A stretch of 64,000 bases of DNA from Streptomyces venezuelae ATCC 10712 (GTDB lineage: Bacteria; Actinomycetota; Actinomycetes; Streptomycetales; Streptomycetaceae), in NCBI RefSeq assembly GCF_008639165.1, contig NZ_CP029197.1, positions 7,940,001 to 8,004,000 on the forward strand, written 5' to 3'. The notes under the pieces were generated by a model. That model saw only the letters and a program-made list of their open reading frames with translations. It was not told where the DNA came from and made no database searches. Of the stretch, positions 33,222 to 41,254 are shown piece by piece. Positions within the stretch are counted from its first letter, which is position 1, and every line of letters starts with the position of its first letter. The position numbers and the translations under genes are program-made.

Positions 33222-34228
33222 TCGGCTACTACGTCCACCACCAGGGCCGCGGACATCTGCACCGCGCCGGCTGCATCGCCGCCCACTCACCTATGCGGGT
33301 CACCGTCCTGTCCTCCTTGCCGCGGCCCGCGGCATGGCAGGGGGACTGGGTGGTCCTGCCGCCGGACGCCACCGATGCTCCCACCGACCCGACGGCCCGG
33401 GGACGCCTGCACTGGGTCCCCCTGCACCACCCCGGCCACCGCGAACGCATGGCCGTCATCGCCGAGTGGATCAGAGGCGCGGACCCGGCTCTGTTCGTCA
33501 GCGACGTCTCCGTGGAAGCCGCCACCCTGGCGCGCCTCATGGGAACCCCGGTCGTCGTCGCCGCCATGCGGGGCGACCGACAGGACGAGGCCCACCGCCT
33601 CGCCTACGCCCTCGCGGACGCCCTCCTGGCTCCATGGCCGTCCTCCCTCCCCGAACCGGACTGGCCCGCCCACTGGCGCGCCAAGACCGTGCACACCGGC
33701 AGCATCTCCCGCTACGACGGCCGTCCACGTCCCCGGCCCGACACCGAGGCACCGCCCCACCGCAAGGAGGTGGTGGTGATGCTGGGCGCCGGCGGAACGG
33801 ACACCAGCGCCTCCCAGCTCCAGGAGGCGCGACGAGCCGCCCCCGAGTGGACCTGGACCGTCCTCGGAGGACCCCGGGCTCCCTGGATCGAGGACCCCTG
33901 GCCCGTTCTGTGCCGGGCGAGCGTGGTGATCACTCACGCGGGACAGAACGCCGTCGCGGAGTGCGCCGCCGCTCGGGCCCCGAGCATCGTCATCCCCCAG
34001 GAAAGGCCCCACGGAGAACAGCACGCCACTGCGCGGGCGCTGGCCGAGGGCGGCCTGGCGACCGTATGCGACACCTGGCCCCCTCCCCACGCCTGGCCGG
34101 CGTTGCTGGCCGAGACCGTCGCCCGCCCGGACCGCTGGGCGGACTGGTCCCCTGGAGACGGCGCCCGTAGAGCGGCGCGCGTGCTCACGGACCTGGCCCT
34201 GCGCCCGTCGGGAGCAACCGGTGCGTAG
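33218..34228 (+). CDS. MurG/GT28-like glycosyltransferase
   Basis: A 336-residue protein starting GYYVHHQGRGHLHRAGCIAA, typical of GT28-like enzymes with a His-Gly loop. The C-terminal domain has SVVITHAGQNAVAECAAARA and PSIVIPQERPHGEQHATARA, the UDP-sugar donor motif of the family. GTG start overlaps the previous stop by 4 bases. Likely a nucleotide-sugar-dependent glycosyltransferase; nothing shows the sugar. Confidence 0.88.
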   Translation: MIGYYVHHQGRGHLHRAGCIAAHSPMRVTVLSSLPRPAAWQGDWVVLPPDATDAPTDPTARGRLHWVPLHHPGHRERMAVIAEWIRGADPALFVSDVSVEAATLARLMGTPVVVAAMRGDRQDEAHRLAYALADALLAPWPSSLPEPDWPAHWRAKTVHTGSISRYDGRPRPRPDTEAPPHRKEVVVMLGAGGTDTSASQLQEARRAAPEWTWTVLGGPRAPWIEDPWPVLCRASVVITHAGQNAVAECAAARAPSIVIPQERPHGEQHATARALAEGGLATVCDTWPPPHAWPALLAETVARPDRWADWSPGDGARRAARVLTDLALRPSGATGA

Positions 34229-35036
34229 CGCGGTCATCACCCTGGCGCACGGCCGGCACACCCATCTCCGCCTTCAGCAGGAAGGCCTCGCCCACAGCAC
34301 GCTGGGCCCTGACCAGTACGTGGTCGTCTCCATGGGCGACCCGGACATCGGAGCCGTCACCGTCGACAGGAAGCCGTCCGCGACGGTGCTCGACGTGCCC
34401 CTGCGCGAGGGGCGCCTCCCGCTCGCCGCCGCCCGGAACGCGGGAGCCGCGCGCGCTGTGGAGGCGGCGGCGGAACTCCTGGTCTTCCTCGACGTGGACT
34501 GCGTCCCAGGGGCCTCCCTCCTCGCGGGGTACGCGCGCGCCGCACAGGACGGGGCCCTGCTCTGCGGCACCGTGGCCTACCTGCCGCCTCCACCGCCGGA
34601 CGGCTACCGGCTCGACGCCCTGCCGGACATGGCCGCCCCCCACCCCGCTCGGCCGGCGCCCCCCGACGGTGTGGTCCTACGAGGCGGGGACCCCCGCCTC
34701 TTCTGGTCGCTGTCCTTCGCCGTCACCGCTCGCACCTGGACCCGCATCGGAGGCTTCTGCGAGTCCTACACCGGATACGGAGCCGAGGACACCGACTTCG
34801 CCGCCACAGCGGCCCTCCGTGGCGTGGACCTGCGGTGGGTGGGCGGCGCACCCGCCTACCACCAGTACCACCCCACCTCCCATCCGCCCGTCCAGCACCT
34901 CGACGACATCCTCCGTAACGGGGCGCTGTACAAACGGCGGTGGGGCAGCTGGCCGATGGAGGGGTGGCTGCACGACTTCGCCGACCAGGGCCTGGTCGAG
35001 TACGTGCCCGCGACGGACACCTGGCGGCGAAGCTGA
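34221..35036 (+). CDS. GT2/galactosyltransferase-like glycosyltransferase
   Basis: A 271-residue GT-A-fold glycosyltransferase. ELLVFLDVDCVPGASLLAGY is the DxD metal-binding motif, and GFCESYTGYGAEDTDFAATA is the C-terminal ED motif typical of N-acetylgalactosaminyl/galactosyltransferase-like proteins. GTG starts within the previous gene (8-base overlap). It is the last of the four-gene operon and is followed at 10 bases by the convergent catalase gene. Confidence 0.88.
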   Translation: MRSAVITLAHGRHTHLRLQQEGLAHSTLGPDQYVVVSMGDPDIGAVTVDRKPSATVLDVPLREGRLPLAAARNAGAARAVEAAAELLVFLDVDCVPGASLLAGYARAAQDGALLCGTVAYLPPPPPDGYRLDALPDMAAPHPARPAPPDGVVLRGGDPRLFWSLSFAVTARTWTRIGGFCESYTGYGAEDTDFAATAALRGVDLRWVGGAPAYHQYHPTSHPPVQHLDDILRNGALYKRRWGSWPMEGWLHDFADQGLVEYVPATDTWRRS

Positions 35037-35046
35037 GCATCCCCCG

Positions 35047-37302
35047 TCACATGGCGGCCGGGAAGCGTTCCCAGACGCGGTGGGCCGAGAGGAGTTCCAG
35101 CAGCTGCGGCAGTCCTCGGGCATCGTCGGTGACGATGACGCCGGGCTCTTCGGCGCTGATGCCCGCGGCTTCGAAGAGAGCTTCGGCGCCGCCCCAGCCG
35201 GCCAGGGCCTTGCCGTGCCGGTAGGCCTCGGTCAGCAGCGCCAGGACACGCGGGTCACCGACGGTGGGAGCGGGCGCCCCGGCCTTGGCGTCGCGGGCGC
35301 CATGGGCGTCGGCGCCCGCTGCGGGAAGACCGGCGAACACCAGCGCGTCGAACTCGACCGAGCGCGCGGTGGCGAAGGTGCGCTGCACGGTGACCGGGTC
35401 GCCGTCGGCGGCCAGAACTCCGCCGGCCGGGGCGACGACCAAGGGCACCATGCCGGCGTCCAGGACTGCTTCGCGGACCTCGCGCACCCCGGTCATGTCG
35501 ACGGCCCCGTCGGTGACGATGCCGATGACGCGTCCGTCCAGCGGCCAGGTGCGGCCGACCTGGGACAGCGCCGGGCTCGGACGGGTGTCCGCCAAGGGCT
35601 CGGTCGCGGCCGGGACGGGCAGTCCGAGTCCGGCCGCGACCTGGGCACACAGCTCGGGGTCGATGTTGGCGAGCACGGCCAGGGTGCGTTCCTTGACGGC
35701 CTGCTCGTAGCACTTGCCCAGTTCGAAGGTGTAGGCGGCGATGATGTGCTCGCGCTCGACGGGGGTCATGCTGAGCCAGAACATCCGGGACTGCGAGAAG
35801 TGGTCACCGAAGGAAGCGGGCGCCTCGCGAACCTTGCGGCCCGGCGGGACGTCGACCGGCACTTCGATGAAGGCTCCGGTGTCGGCTCCGGCGAAGAACG
35901 GGCAGCCGCCGTCGAGGCTGTTGGGCTTGTACGGCGCCACTCCGCGGTGCACGGCCGTCTGGTGCATGCCGTCGCGCAGCATGTCGTTGACGGGGGCATG
36001 CGTACGGTTGATCGGCAGCTGCGGGAAGTTGGGGCCGCCGAGCCGGGTGAACTGGGTGTCCAGGTACGAGAAGTTCCGTCCCGCGAGGAGCGGGTCGTCG
36101 GTGGCGTCGATGCCCGGCACCAGGTGGCCGGTGTGGAAGGCGACCTGCTCGGCCTCGGCGAAGAAGTTCGACGGGTTCGCGTTCAGAGTCAGCAGCCCGA
36201 CGGGCTTCACCGGCGCGAGCTCCTCCGGGACGATCTTCGTGGGGTCGAGGAGGTCGATGCCCTCGAACATCTGGTCGGCCGTGTCGGGGAACGTCTGGAT
36301 GCCCAGCTCCCACTGGGGGAACGCGCCGGACTCAATGGCGTCGAAGAGGTCCCGGCGGTGGAAGTCGGGGTCCACGCCCGCGATGATCTGAGCCTCTTCC
36401 CAGACCAGGGAGTGCACCCCCAGCTTGGGCTTCCAGTGGAACTTCACCAGCGTCGTGGCGCCCTCGGCGTTGACGAGCCGGAAGGTGTGGACGCCGAAGC
36501 CCTCCATCATCCGATAGGAGCGGGGGATGCCACGGTCGGACATGTTCCACAGGGTGTGGTGGGTGGCCTCGGTGTGCAGGGAGACGAAGTCCCAGAACGT
36601 GTCGTGCGCGCTCTGCGCCTGCGGGATCTCCCGGTCGGGGTGCGGTTTGCCGGCGTGGATGATGTCGGGGAACTTGATCGCGTCCTGGATGAAGAACACC
36701 GGGATGTTGTTCCCGACCAGGTCGAAGACGCCTTCCTCGGTGTAGAACTTCGTCGCGAACCCTCGGGTGTCGCGCACCGTGTCGGCGGAGCCGCGGGAGC
36801 CCAGCACCGTGGAGAAGCGCACGAAGACGGGCGTCTCGACGTCCTGGGCGAGGAAGGCTGCCTTGCTGACGCCCTGCGCCGTGCCGTAGGACTGGAAGAC
36901 GCCATGCGCGGCCGCACCACGGGCGTGCACCACGCGCTCCGGGATCCGCTCGTGGTCGAAGTGCATGAGCTTCTCGCGCAGGTGGTGGTCCTGCAACAAC
37001 ACCGGCCCCCGCGGCCCCGCCTTCAGCGAATGATCCGTATCGGGCAGGCGCACGCCCTGCGCGGTCGTCAGATACGCACCGCTCTGTGCCATCCGGGCCT
37101 GCTCCGCGCCGGTGGGCTGCCCGGTCGGGCTGACCGTCTCCGGCCCGCTCTGGTCCGCCTTCGGCGGCAGCGGCTCCACCGGATGAACGGGCTCGACGAG
37201 CGGCGGAGAGGCGATGGCCGGCTTGCCGGGCACCCCCTCCTCCGGGCCTCCCGCCGGACCGGCGTGCACGACGTCGGCGATCTTGTCGGCGACGTCCTTC
37301 AC
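35047..37302 (-). CDS. katE: Large-subunit catalase (KatE/HPII type) with C-terminal PfpI-like domain
   Basis: A 751-residue monofunctional haem catalase that dismutates hydrogen peroxide. The haem pocket has VFVRFSTVLGSRGSADTVRD, GNNIPVFFIQDAIKFPD and, near residue 410, NFSYLDTQFTRLGGPNFPQL with the proximal Tyr. Residues 600-751 form the DJ-1/PfpI (GATase1-like) domain of large-subunit catalases (RVIGIVTDGAVDMTGVREV). The N-terminal 70 residues are Pro-rich. GTG is used with GGGAGAAG upstream. It shares a divergent intergenic region with folD. Oxidative-stress control is expected but no operator was identified. Confidence 0.94.
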   Translation of the reverse strand: MKDVADKIADVVHAGPAGGPEEGVPGKPAIASPPLVEPVHPVEPLPPKADQSGPETVSPTGQPTGAEQARMAQSGAYLTTAQGVRLPDTDHSLKAGPRGPVLLQDHHLREKLMHFDHERIPERVVHARGAAAHGVFQSYGTAQGVSKAAFLAQDVETPVFVRFSTVLGSRGSADTVRDTRGFATKFYTEEGVFDLVGNNIPVFFIQDAIKFPDIIHAGKPHPDREIPQAQSAHDTFWDFVSLHTEATHHTLWNMSDRGIPRSYRMMEGFGVHTFRLVNAEGATTLVKFHWKPKLGVHSLVWEEAQIIAGVDPDFHRRDLFDAIESGAFPQWELGIQTFPDTADQMFEGIDLLDPTKIVPEELAPVKPVGLLTLNANPSNFFAEAEQVAFHTGHLVPGIDATDDPLLAGRNFSYLDTQFTRLGGPNFPQLPINRTHAPVNDMLRDGMHQTAVHRGVAPYKPNSLDGGCPFFAGADTGAFIEVPVDVPPGRKVREAPASFGDHFSQSRMFWLSMTPVEREHIIAAYTFELGKCYEQAVKERTLAVLANIDPELCAQVAAGLGLPVPAATEPLADTRPSPALSQVGRTWPLDGRVIGIVTDGAVDMTGVREVREAVLDAGMVPLVVAPAGGVLAADGDPVTVQRTFATARSVEFDALVFAGLPAAGADAHGARDAKAGAPAPTVGDPRVLALLTEAYRHGKALAGWGGAEALFEAAGISAEEPGVIVTDDARGLPQLLELLSAHRVWERFPAAM

Positions 37303-37466
37303 CGGATTCTTCTCCCAACGCAGGGGGCCCTCCAGCCCTGGACGTGTGACCCGAAGCGATGCCTCCGCAAACCTGTACTAGCCCGTCCGGCCCGCCCCAC
37401 CGCCGGCAGGCGCCCCCGCGTCCCGGCATGTGCCCCCTGTCCGGGACCCGCCCCGAAACCCTCACG

Positions 37467-37472
37467 TACAGT
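37467..37472 (+). promoter_or_regulatory. Candidate -10 element of the folD transcript
   Basis: TACAGT ends six bases before the 5' strand of the riboswitch P1 helix (37479), which would place the transcription start right at the aptamer. No good -35 was seen. Confidence 0.45.
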
Positions 37473-37478
37473 AGGGCT

Positions 37479-37577
37479 CGGGCCGTGACTGGCGCTTGAG
37501 GTGGATCACCACCGGGGAGCGGCCCGGCGGGAGCGCGTTCCACCGGCGCGACCGTACCGATGCCGTGCGCCTGGGCG
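37479..37577 (+). ncRNA. ZTP (pfl) riboswitch aptamer in the folD leader
   Basis: The leader carries all invariant pieces of the ZTP/ZMP riboswitch in order: CGGGCC (P1 strand), GTGACTGGCG, the hairpin GGTGG-ATCA-CCACC, GGGGAGCG, GGCCCG closing P1, then a second domain with stem GGCGC/GCGCC and the terminal CGCCTGGGCG. The aptamer senses ZMP/ZTP, which signals 10-formyl-THF shortage, and such switches usually control one-carbon genes. Here it precedes folD, the known partner. Confidence 0.95.
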
Positions 37578-37606
37578 AATCACCGGTCAGAGACGACGCC
37601 CAGGAG
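37570..37606 (+). promoter_or_regulatory. Expression platform masking the folD ribosome-binding site
   Basis: CCTGGGCG of the aptamer (37570-37577) is perfectly complementary to CGCCCAGG (37597-37604), which overlaps the folD Shine-Dalgarno CAGGAG (37601-37606). Without ligand the eight-base helix can hide the ribosome site; ligand binding uses CCTGGGCG in the aptamer and frees it. This predicts a translational ON switch. Confidence 0.85.
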
Positions 37607-37611
37607 TTGCC

Positions 37612-38466
37612 ATGTCCACCAGCACCGCCACCCTCATGGACGGCACGGCCCTCGCCCGCCGCACCGTCGAGGAGACCGCCGCCCGCGCCGCCGAGATCAC
37701 CCGCCGCACCGGCGTCACCCCCTGCCTCGCGACCGTCCTCGTCGGCGCCGACCCGGCCTCCGTGACGTACGTGAAGATGAAGCAGAACCGCTGCGCGAAG
37801 GCCGGAATCCGCTCCAAGCACGTCGAGCTGCCCGCCACCACGACGACCGAGGAGCTCGTCGCCGCGATCACCGCCCTCTCCGAGGACCCCGAGGTCCACG
37901 GCATCCTCCTCCAGCACCCCGTCGGCCCGCACATCGACGAGCGCGCCGCCTTCGAGGCCATCGCCCCGGAGAAGGACGTCGACGGCGTCACCATGGCCTC
38001 CTTCGCGGCCATGGGCTTCGGACTGCCCGGCTTCGTCTCCTGCACGCCCGGCGGCATCATGCGCCTCCTCGACGCGTACGACGTCGAACTCCGGGGCAAG
38101 CGCGCCGTCGTCGTCGGCCGCAGCGCGATCCTCGGCAAGCCGGCCGGTCTGCTCCTCCTCGGCCGGGACGCCACCGTCACCTACTGCCACTCCCGGACCG
38201 TGGACCTCTCCTCCGTCGTCCGCGAGGCCGACGTCCTCGTCGCGGCCGTCGGCAAGCCGAACTTCATCAAGGGCGCGGACATCAAGCCCGGCGCCGTCGT
38301 CATCGACGCCGGCTACAACCCGGGCAACATCGGCGACGTCGACTTCGCCTCGGCCGCCGAGCGCGCCTTCCTCATCACCCCGGTCCCCGGCGGTGTCGGC
38401 CCCATGACCATCGCCGTGCTCCTCGCCCAGACCGTCGAGGGCGCGGAGCGCCAGCTCGGCCTGTAG
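37612..38466 (+). CDS. folD: Bifunctional methylene-THF dehydrogenase/methenyl-THF cyclohydrolase
   Basis: A 284-residue FolD. The Y-x3-K catalytic pair is SVTYVKMKQNRCAKAGI; GILLQHPVGPHIDERA, CTPGGIMRLLDAYDVE, VVVGRSAILGKPAGLLL and PVPGGVGPMTIAVLLAQ are the family signatures. It interconverts methylene-, methenyl- and 10-formyl-THF, feeding purines and formyl-Met. ATG has CAGGAG 5 bases upstream, and this ribosome site is inside the riboswitch platform. Confidence 0.96.
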   Translation: MSTSTATLMDGTALARRTVEETAARAAEITRRTGVTPCLATVLVGADPASVTYVKMKQNRCAKAGIRSKHVELPATTTTEELVAAITALSEDPEVHGILLQHPVGPHIDERAAFEAIAPEKDVDGVTMASFAAMGFGLPGFVSCTPGGIMRLLDAYDVELRGKRAVVVGRSAILGKPAGLLLLGRDATVTYCHSRTVDLSSVVREADVLVAAVGKPNFIKGADIKPGAVVIDAGYNPGNIGDVDFASAAERAFLITPVPGGVGPMTIAVLLAQTVEGAERQLGL

Positions 38467-38574
38467 GGGCAGCTGGTGACGGGGCCGCGGGCGATGGTCA
38501 CGTTTTCGTGGAGGCCACGCTCGGCGCCCCGAAATGGGTGGCCGCGCGGCCGCGGACCGGCGAACCTTGACCTC

Positions 38575-39864
38575 GTGCCCCACCCGTCACCCGCCACCCC
38601 GCCGCCGCACCCGCACCCGCGCCCGCGCCCCGCCGAGCCGGCCTCGCCGGCTGGATCCGCCCCCCTCGCTGGATCCGTCCCACTCGCTGGATCCGTCCCA
38701 CTTGCTGGATCCGTCCCACTTGCTGGATCCGCCGCCCCTGGCGGACGCGGCCCGCTGACCGATCCCGCCCCGGGCGACGCGCCTCAGGCCGTTCCGTCGT
38801 CGACTGAGGCGGGTGCCGTGCCTGAGTCGGCCCTCCGCGATGCCCTCGCCCCGCACGCTGAGCCTGCACCGGGTGCCGAGCCCGCACCGAGTGCCGAGCC
38901 CGCCCCGCGTGCGGAGTCCGTCCCGCTCACCGAGGCCGATGCCGGCACCAGCACCGTTGCCGGTGTCGTTGCCGGTGTCACCGTCGCCGGGCCCGCCGCC
39001 GAGGCGAGCCCCGCGCCCCGCCCCAGCTCCGTACCTGCTCGACCCGCCGTAGAGTCCGGGTGGTCCCCCCGGCTCGTACGGCTCGGCGCGCCCCGGCCCG
39101 TGAGGGATGCCCGGCGCGCGCACCGGCTCGGGGTGCCCCTCGTCCCGCTGCTCGTGGCCGCACTCGTCGCGACCGCCTTCCTCGCCGCCCGGGGCGGGAC
39201 CGAGCAGACCCTGTCCACCGGCGGCGACCCGGTCGGCGTGCCCTCGCCCGTCGCCGGCGGTGACGCCCGCGAGACGTCCGGCGCGCCGGCACCCGACGCC
39301 AAGCCCACCGGCACGCGCGAGGACGGCGTCGGCGTCGCCGACACGCCGACCACCGGAACGACCACGGACGGCATCTCGACCGCCCCCACGCCGACACGGG
39401 GGACCGCCACCCCCGAGCGGAGCGCCGGCACCGCTCCGACGCCCGCCCACACGGGAAGGACGACCCCGCGACCTCGGTCCACTCCCTCCGCGAAGGGCGG
39501 CGGAGGGCTGGTCCGGCCCGTCTCCTTCGAGGAGCTGCGTGTCGGCGACTGCTTCGACATCGACCGCGGCGCGCCGGGCACCGGCGTGCGACGGGCCTGC
39601 GACACGCCGCACAACGCCGAACTCGTCGCCCGCCTCCCGCTGACCGGCCTCCACACCACCGACACGGCGATCCGCGAGGCCGCGACCCTGCTGTGCCGCG
39701 AACCGCTGCGCCGCAAGGCCGCGCGGCAGCCGCTCGGCACGCGCTGGACGACCTTCGTCCAGTACCCGTACCGGACGAGCTACCTCCTCGGTTCGGACAC
39801 CGTCGCCTGCAGCCTGGCCGCCCCCTCGGCCAACGGCGGCACGCTCAGCCACCGGCTCCGGTAG
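38575..39864 (+). CDS. Pro/Ala-rich membrane-anchored protein with septum-formation-like C-terminal domain
   Basis: About 429 residues. A long disordered N-terminal part (tandem LAGSVP repeats, then Pro/Ala/Glu-rich) is followed by one transmembrane segment LGVPLVPLLVAALVATAFLA, a Thr/Pro-rich linker, and a C-terminal extracytoplasmic domain with VSFEELRVGDCFDIDRGAPG and CDTPHNAELVARLPL. The FEELxVGDCF pattern with paired Cys resembles the domain annotated as septum-formation in actinobacteria. The start is uncertain: GTG 38575 fits the family-like N-terminus, and GTG 38476 gives a 33-residue longer form. It ends by overlapping a convergent gene by 20 bases. Confidence 0.75.
   Translation: MPHPSPATPPPHPHPRPRPAEPASPAGSAPLAGSVPLAGSVPLAGSVPLAGSAAPGGRGPLTDPAPGDAPQAVPSSTEAGAVPESALRDALAPHAEPAPGAEPAPSAEPAPRAESVPLTEADAGTSTVAGVVAGVTVAGPAAEASPAPRPSSVPARPAVESGWSPRLVRLGAPRPVRDARRAHRLGVPLVPLLVAALVATAFLAARGGTEQTLSTGGDPVGVPSPVAGGDARETSGAPAPDAKPTGTREDGVGVADTPTTGTTTDGISTAPTPTRGTATPERSAGTAPTPAHTGRTTPRPRSTPSAKGGGGLVRPVSFEELRVGDCFDIDRGAPGTGVRRACDTPHNAELVARLPLTGLHTTDTAIREAATLLCREPLRRKAARQPLGTRWTTFVQYPYRTSYLLGSDTVACSLAAPSANGGTLSHRLR
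38651..38733. repeat. 18-base in-frame minisatellite, 4.6 copies
   Basis: Units start CTGGATCCG at 38651, 38669, 38687, 38705 and 38723, each 18 bases (the last partial), and encode the LAGSVP hexapeptide. Confidence 0.95.
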
Positions 39865-41254
39865 GACCGGCGGCGACGGCCGCCGCCAGGGCCGTCGCCG
39901 GATCGCGGTCCGGCGGACCTGCGGGTGACCAGCGGGCGCCCGACTTGAGGTAGGGCCACCAGCGGCCGTCCTCGCCGAGCCGCACCTGCGCGTCCGTGCC
40001 CACGGCCGTCCACCGTGCGCCGCCCGACCGCCGCAGTACGGGCCGCTCGTCGTCCTCCCATGCCTCCGCCAGCCGTGCCGCGGCCCACGCGAGCGCCTCG
40101 GCGTCCGGCGTCCACTCCTCCTCCAGTACGGCGAGGGCGGCGGCGCCGCCGACCTGCCACGCGCGCGTGGCCAGGTCCATCTCGCCCCGCGTCCGGTCCG
40201 AACCGGCCGTGAGCCGCGCCGTGATCCACGGCAGCGGGGACTCCACCGCGAGCCGCACCGCGTCCTGAGCGACCGTCAGGAGCGGCACCGCCGCGTCGAA
40301 TCCACCACCGCCCGGCGCGCCGCCACCCGACAGGCTCCCGCCCGGCACAACGGCACCCGAGAGGCCATCCACCGCCGCACCCGCGTCAAGCGCCTCCCTC
40401 AGCATCCGGTGCGCCCGCGCCGCCGCGTCCGTCGCGAGGAACTCCAGGGCCGCCGGGTCGACGCCCGGCGCCGGGTCCGTCTCCGTGTCCAGGGACGGCG
40501 ACGCGCCCGGGGCCTGCGGGGCGGCCGGGGGCGCCGGCAGCGGAGGCAGCAGGAACGCCTCCGCGTACACCTCCTCGGCCGACACACCCGGCATGCCGCC
40601 GGTGGAGCCCCGCTCGGTGGAGTCCGCGCCCGGCGTGTCGCCGTCGCCCCGGCTCCGGCCGCCGCGCGCGGCACGCGCGGCGCTGCGTTCCTGCAACTGG
40701 TCGAGGAGCGTCCGCTCGCCCCGTCCCCGCATGAGCAGCAGGACGAACGGATCCTCGTCGAGGAGCCGGGCCACCTGGTAGGAGAGCGCCGTCGTGTGCG
40801 GACAGTGGTCCCACGCCTCGCAGCCGCACTCCGGCTCCAGGTCCCCGATGCCCGGGAGCAGTTCGAGCCCGGCGGCCGCCGCGTCCTCCACCAGGTGCGG
40901 CGGCATCTCGCGGTCGAGGAGTGCCGCGATGTGCCCCGCGCTGTCCACGGCCAGGTCCAGGAGCCGGTCCCACTCCTCCTCCGTGAACTCCCGGACGAGC
41001 ACGTCACTGCGGTACGGCGTGCCGTCGCGGTCCTTGACGACCGCCGTGATGCGCCCGGGCCGTACCGACACCGCGCCCACCGCGCCCGCGCGCGCGTGCC
41101 GCCGCCCGGCCTTGAGCTGCTGGCCGTCGAGCGCCGTGTCCTCCAGGGCCTTGAGCCACGCCAGGCCCCACCAGGTCCTGGCGAAGGCCGCACCCCGCGC
41201 GGGCGGCAGCGCCGCGAACGTCCGCTCGTCGCCCTCGTGTCCGTATCCGCTCAT
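39845..41254 (-). CDS. SWIM zinc-finger protein
   Basis: A 469-residue protein with the N-terminal pattern FARTWWGLAWLKALEDTALD of bacterial SWIM proteins. The zinc ligands are in PECGCEAWDHCPHTTAL (C-x-C-x5-C-x-H), about residues 141-154, followed by SYQVARLLDEDPFVLLLMRG. The C-terminal half is Ala-rich with a disordered linker. SWIM proteins often pair with SNF2 helicases, and here the ATG overlaps the stop of an SNF2 gene by 4 bases, so DNA or chromatin-like remodelling is plausible. Confidence 0.9.
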   Translation of the reverse strand: MSGYGHEGDERTFAALPPARGAAFARTWWGLAWLKALEDTALDGQQLKAGRRHARAGAVGAVSVRPGRITAVVKDRDGTPYRSDVLVREFTEEEWDRLLDLAVDSAGHIAALLDREMPPHLVEDAAAAGLELLPGIGDLEPECGCEAWDHCPHTTALSYQVARLLDEDPFVLLLMRGRGERTLLDQLQERSAARAARGGRSRGDGDTPGADSTERGSTGGMPGVSAEEVYAEAFLLPPLPAPPAAPQAPGASPSLDTETDPAPGVDPAALEFLATDAAARAHRMLREALDAGAAVDGLSGAVVPGGSLSGGGAPGGGGFDAAVPLLTVAQDAVRLAVESPLPWITARLTAGSDRTRGEMDLATRAWQVGGAAALAVLEEEWTPDAEALAWAAARLAEAWEDDERPVLRRSGGARWTAVGTDAQVRLGEDGRWWPYLKSGARWSPAGPPDRDPATALAAAVAAGPTGAGG

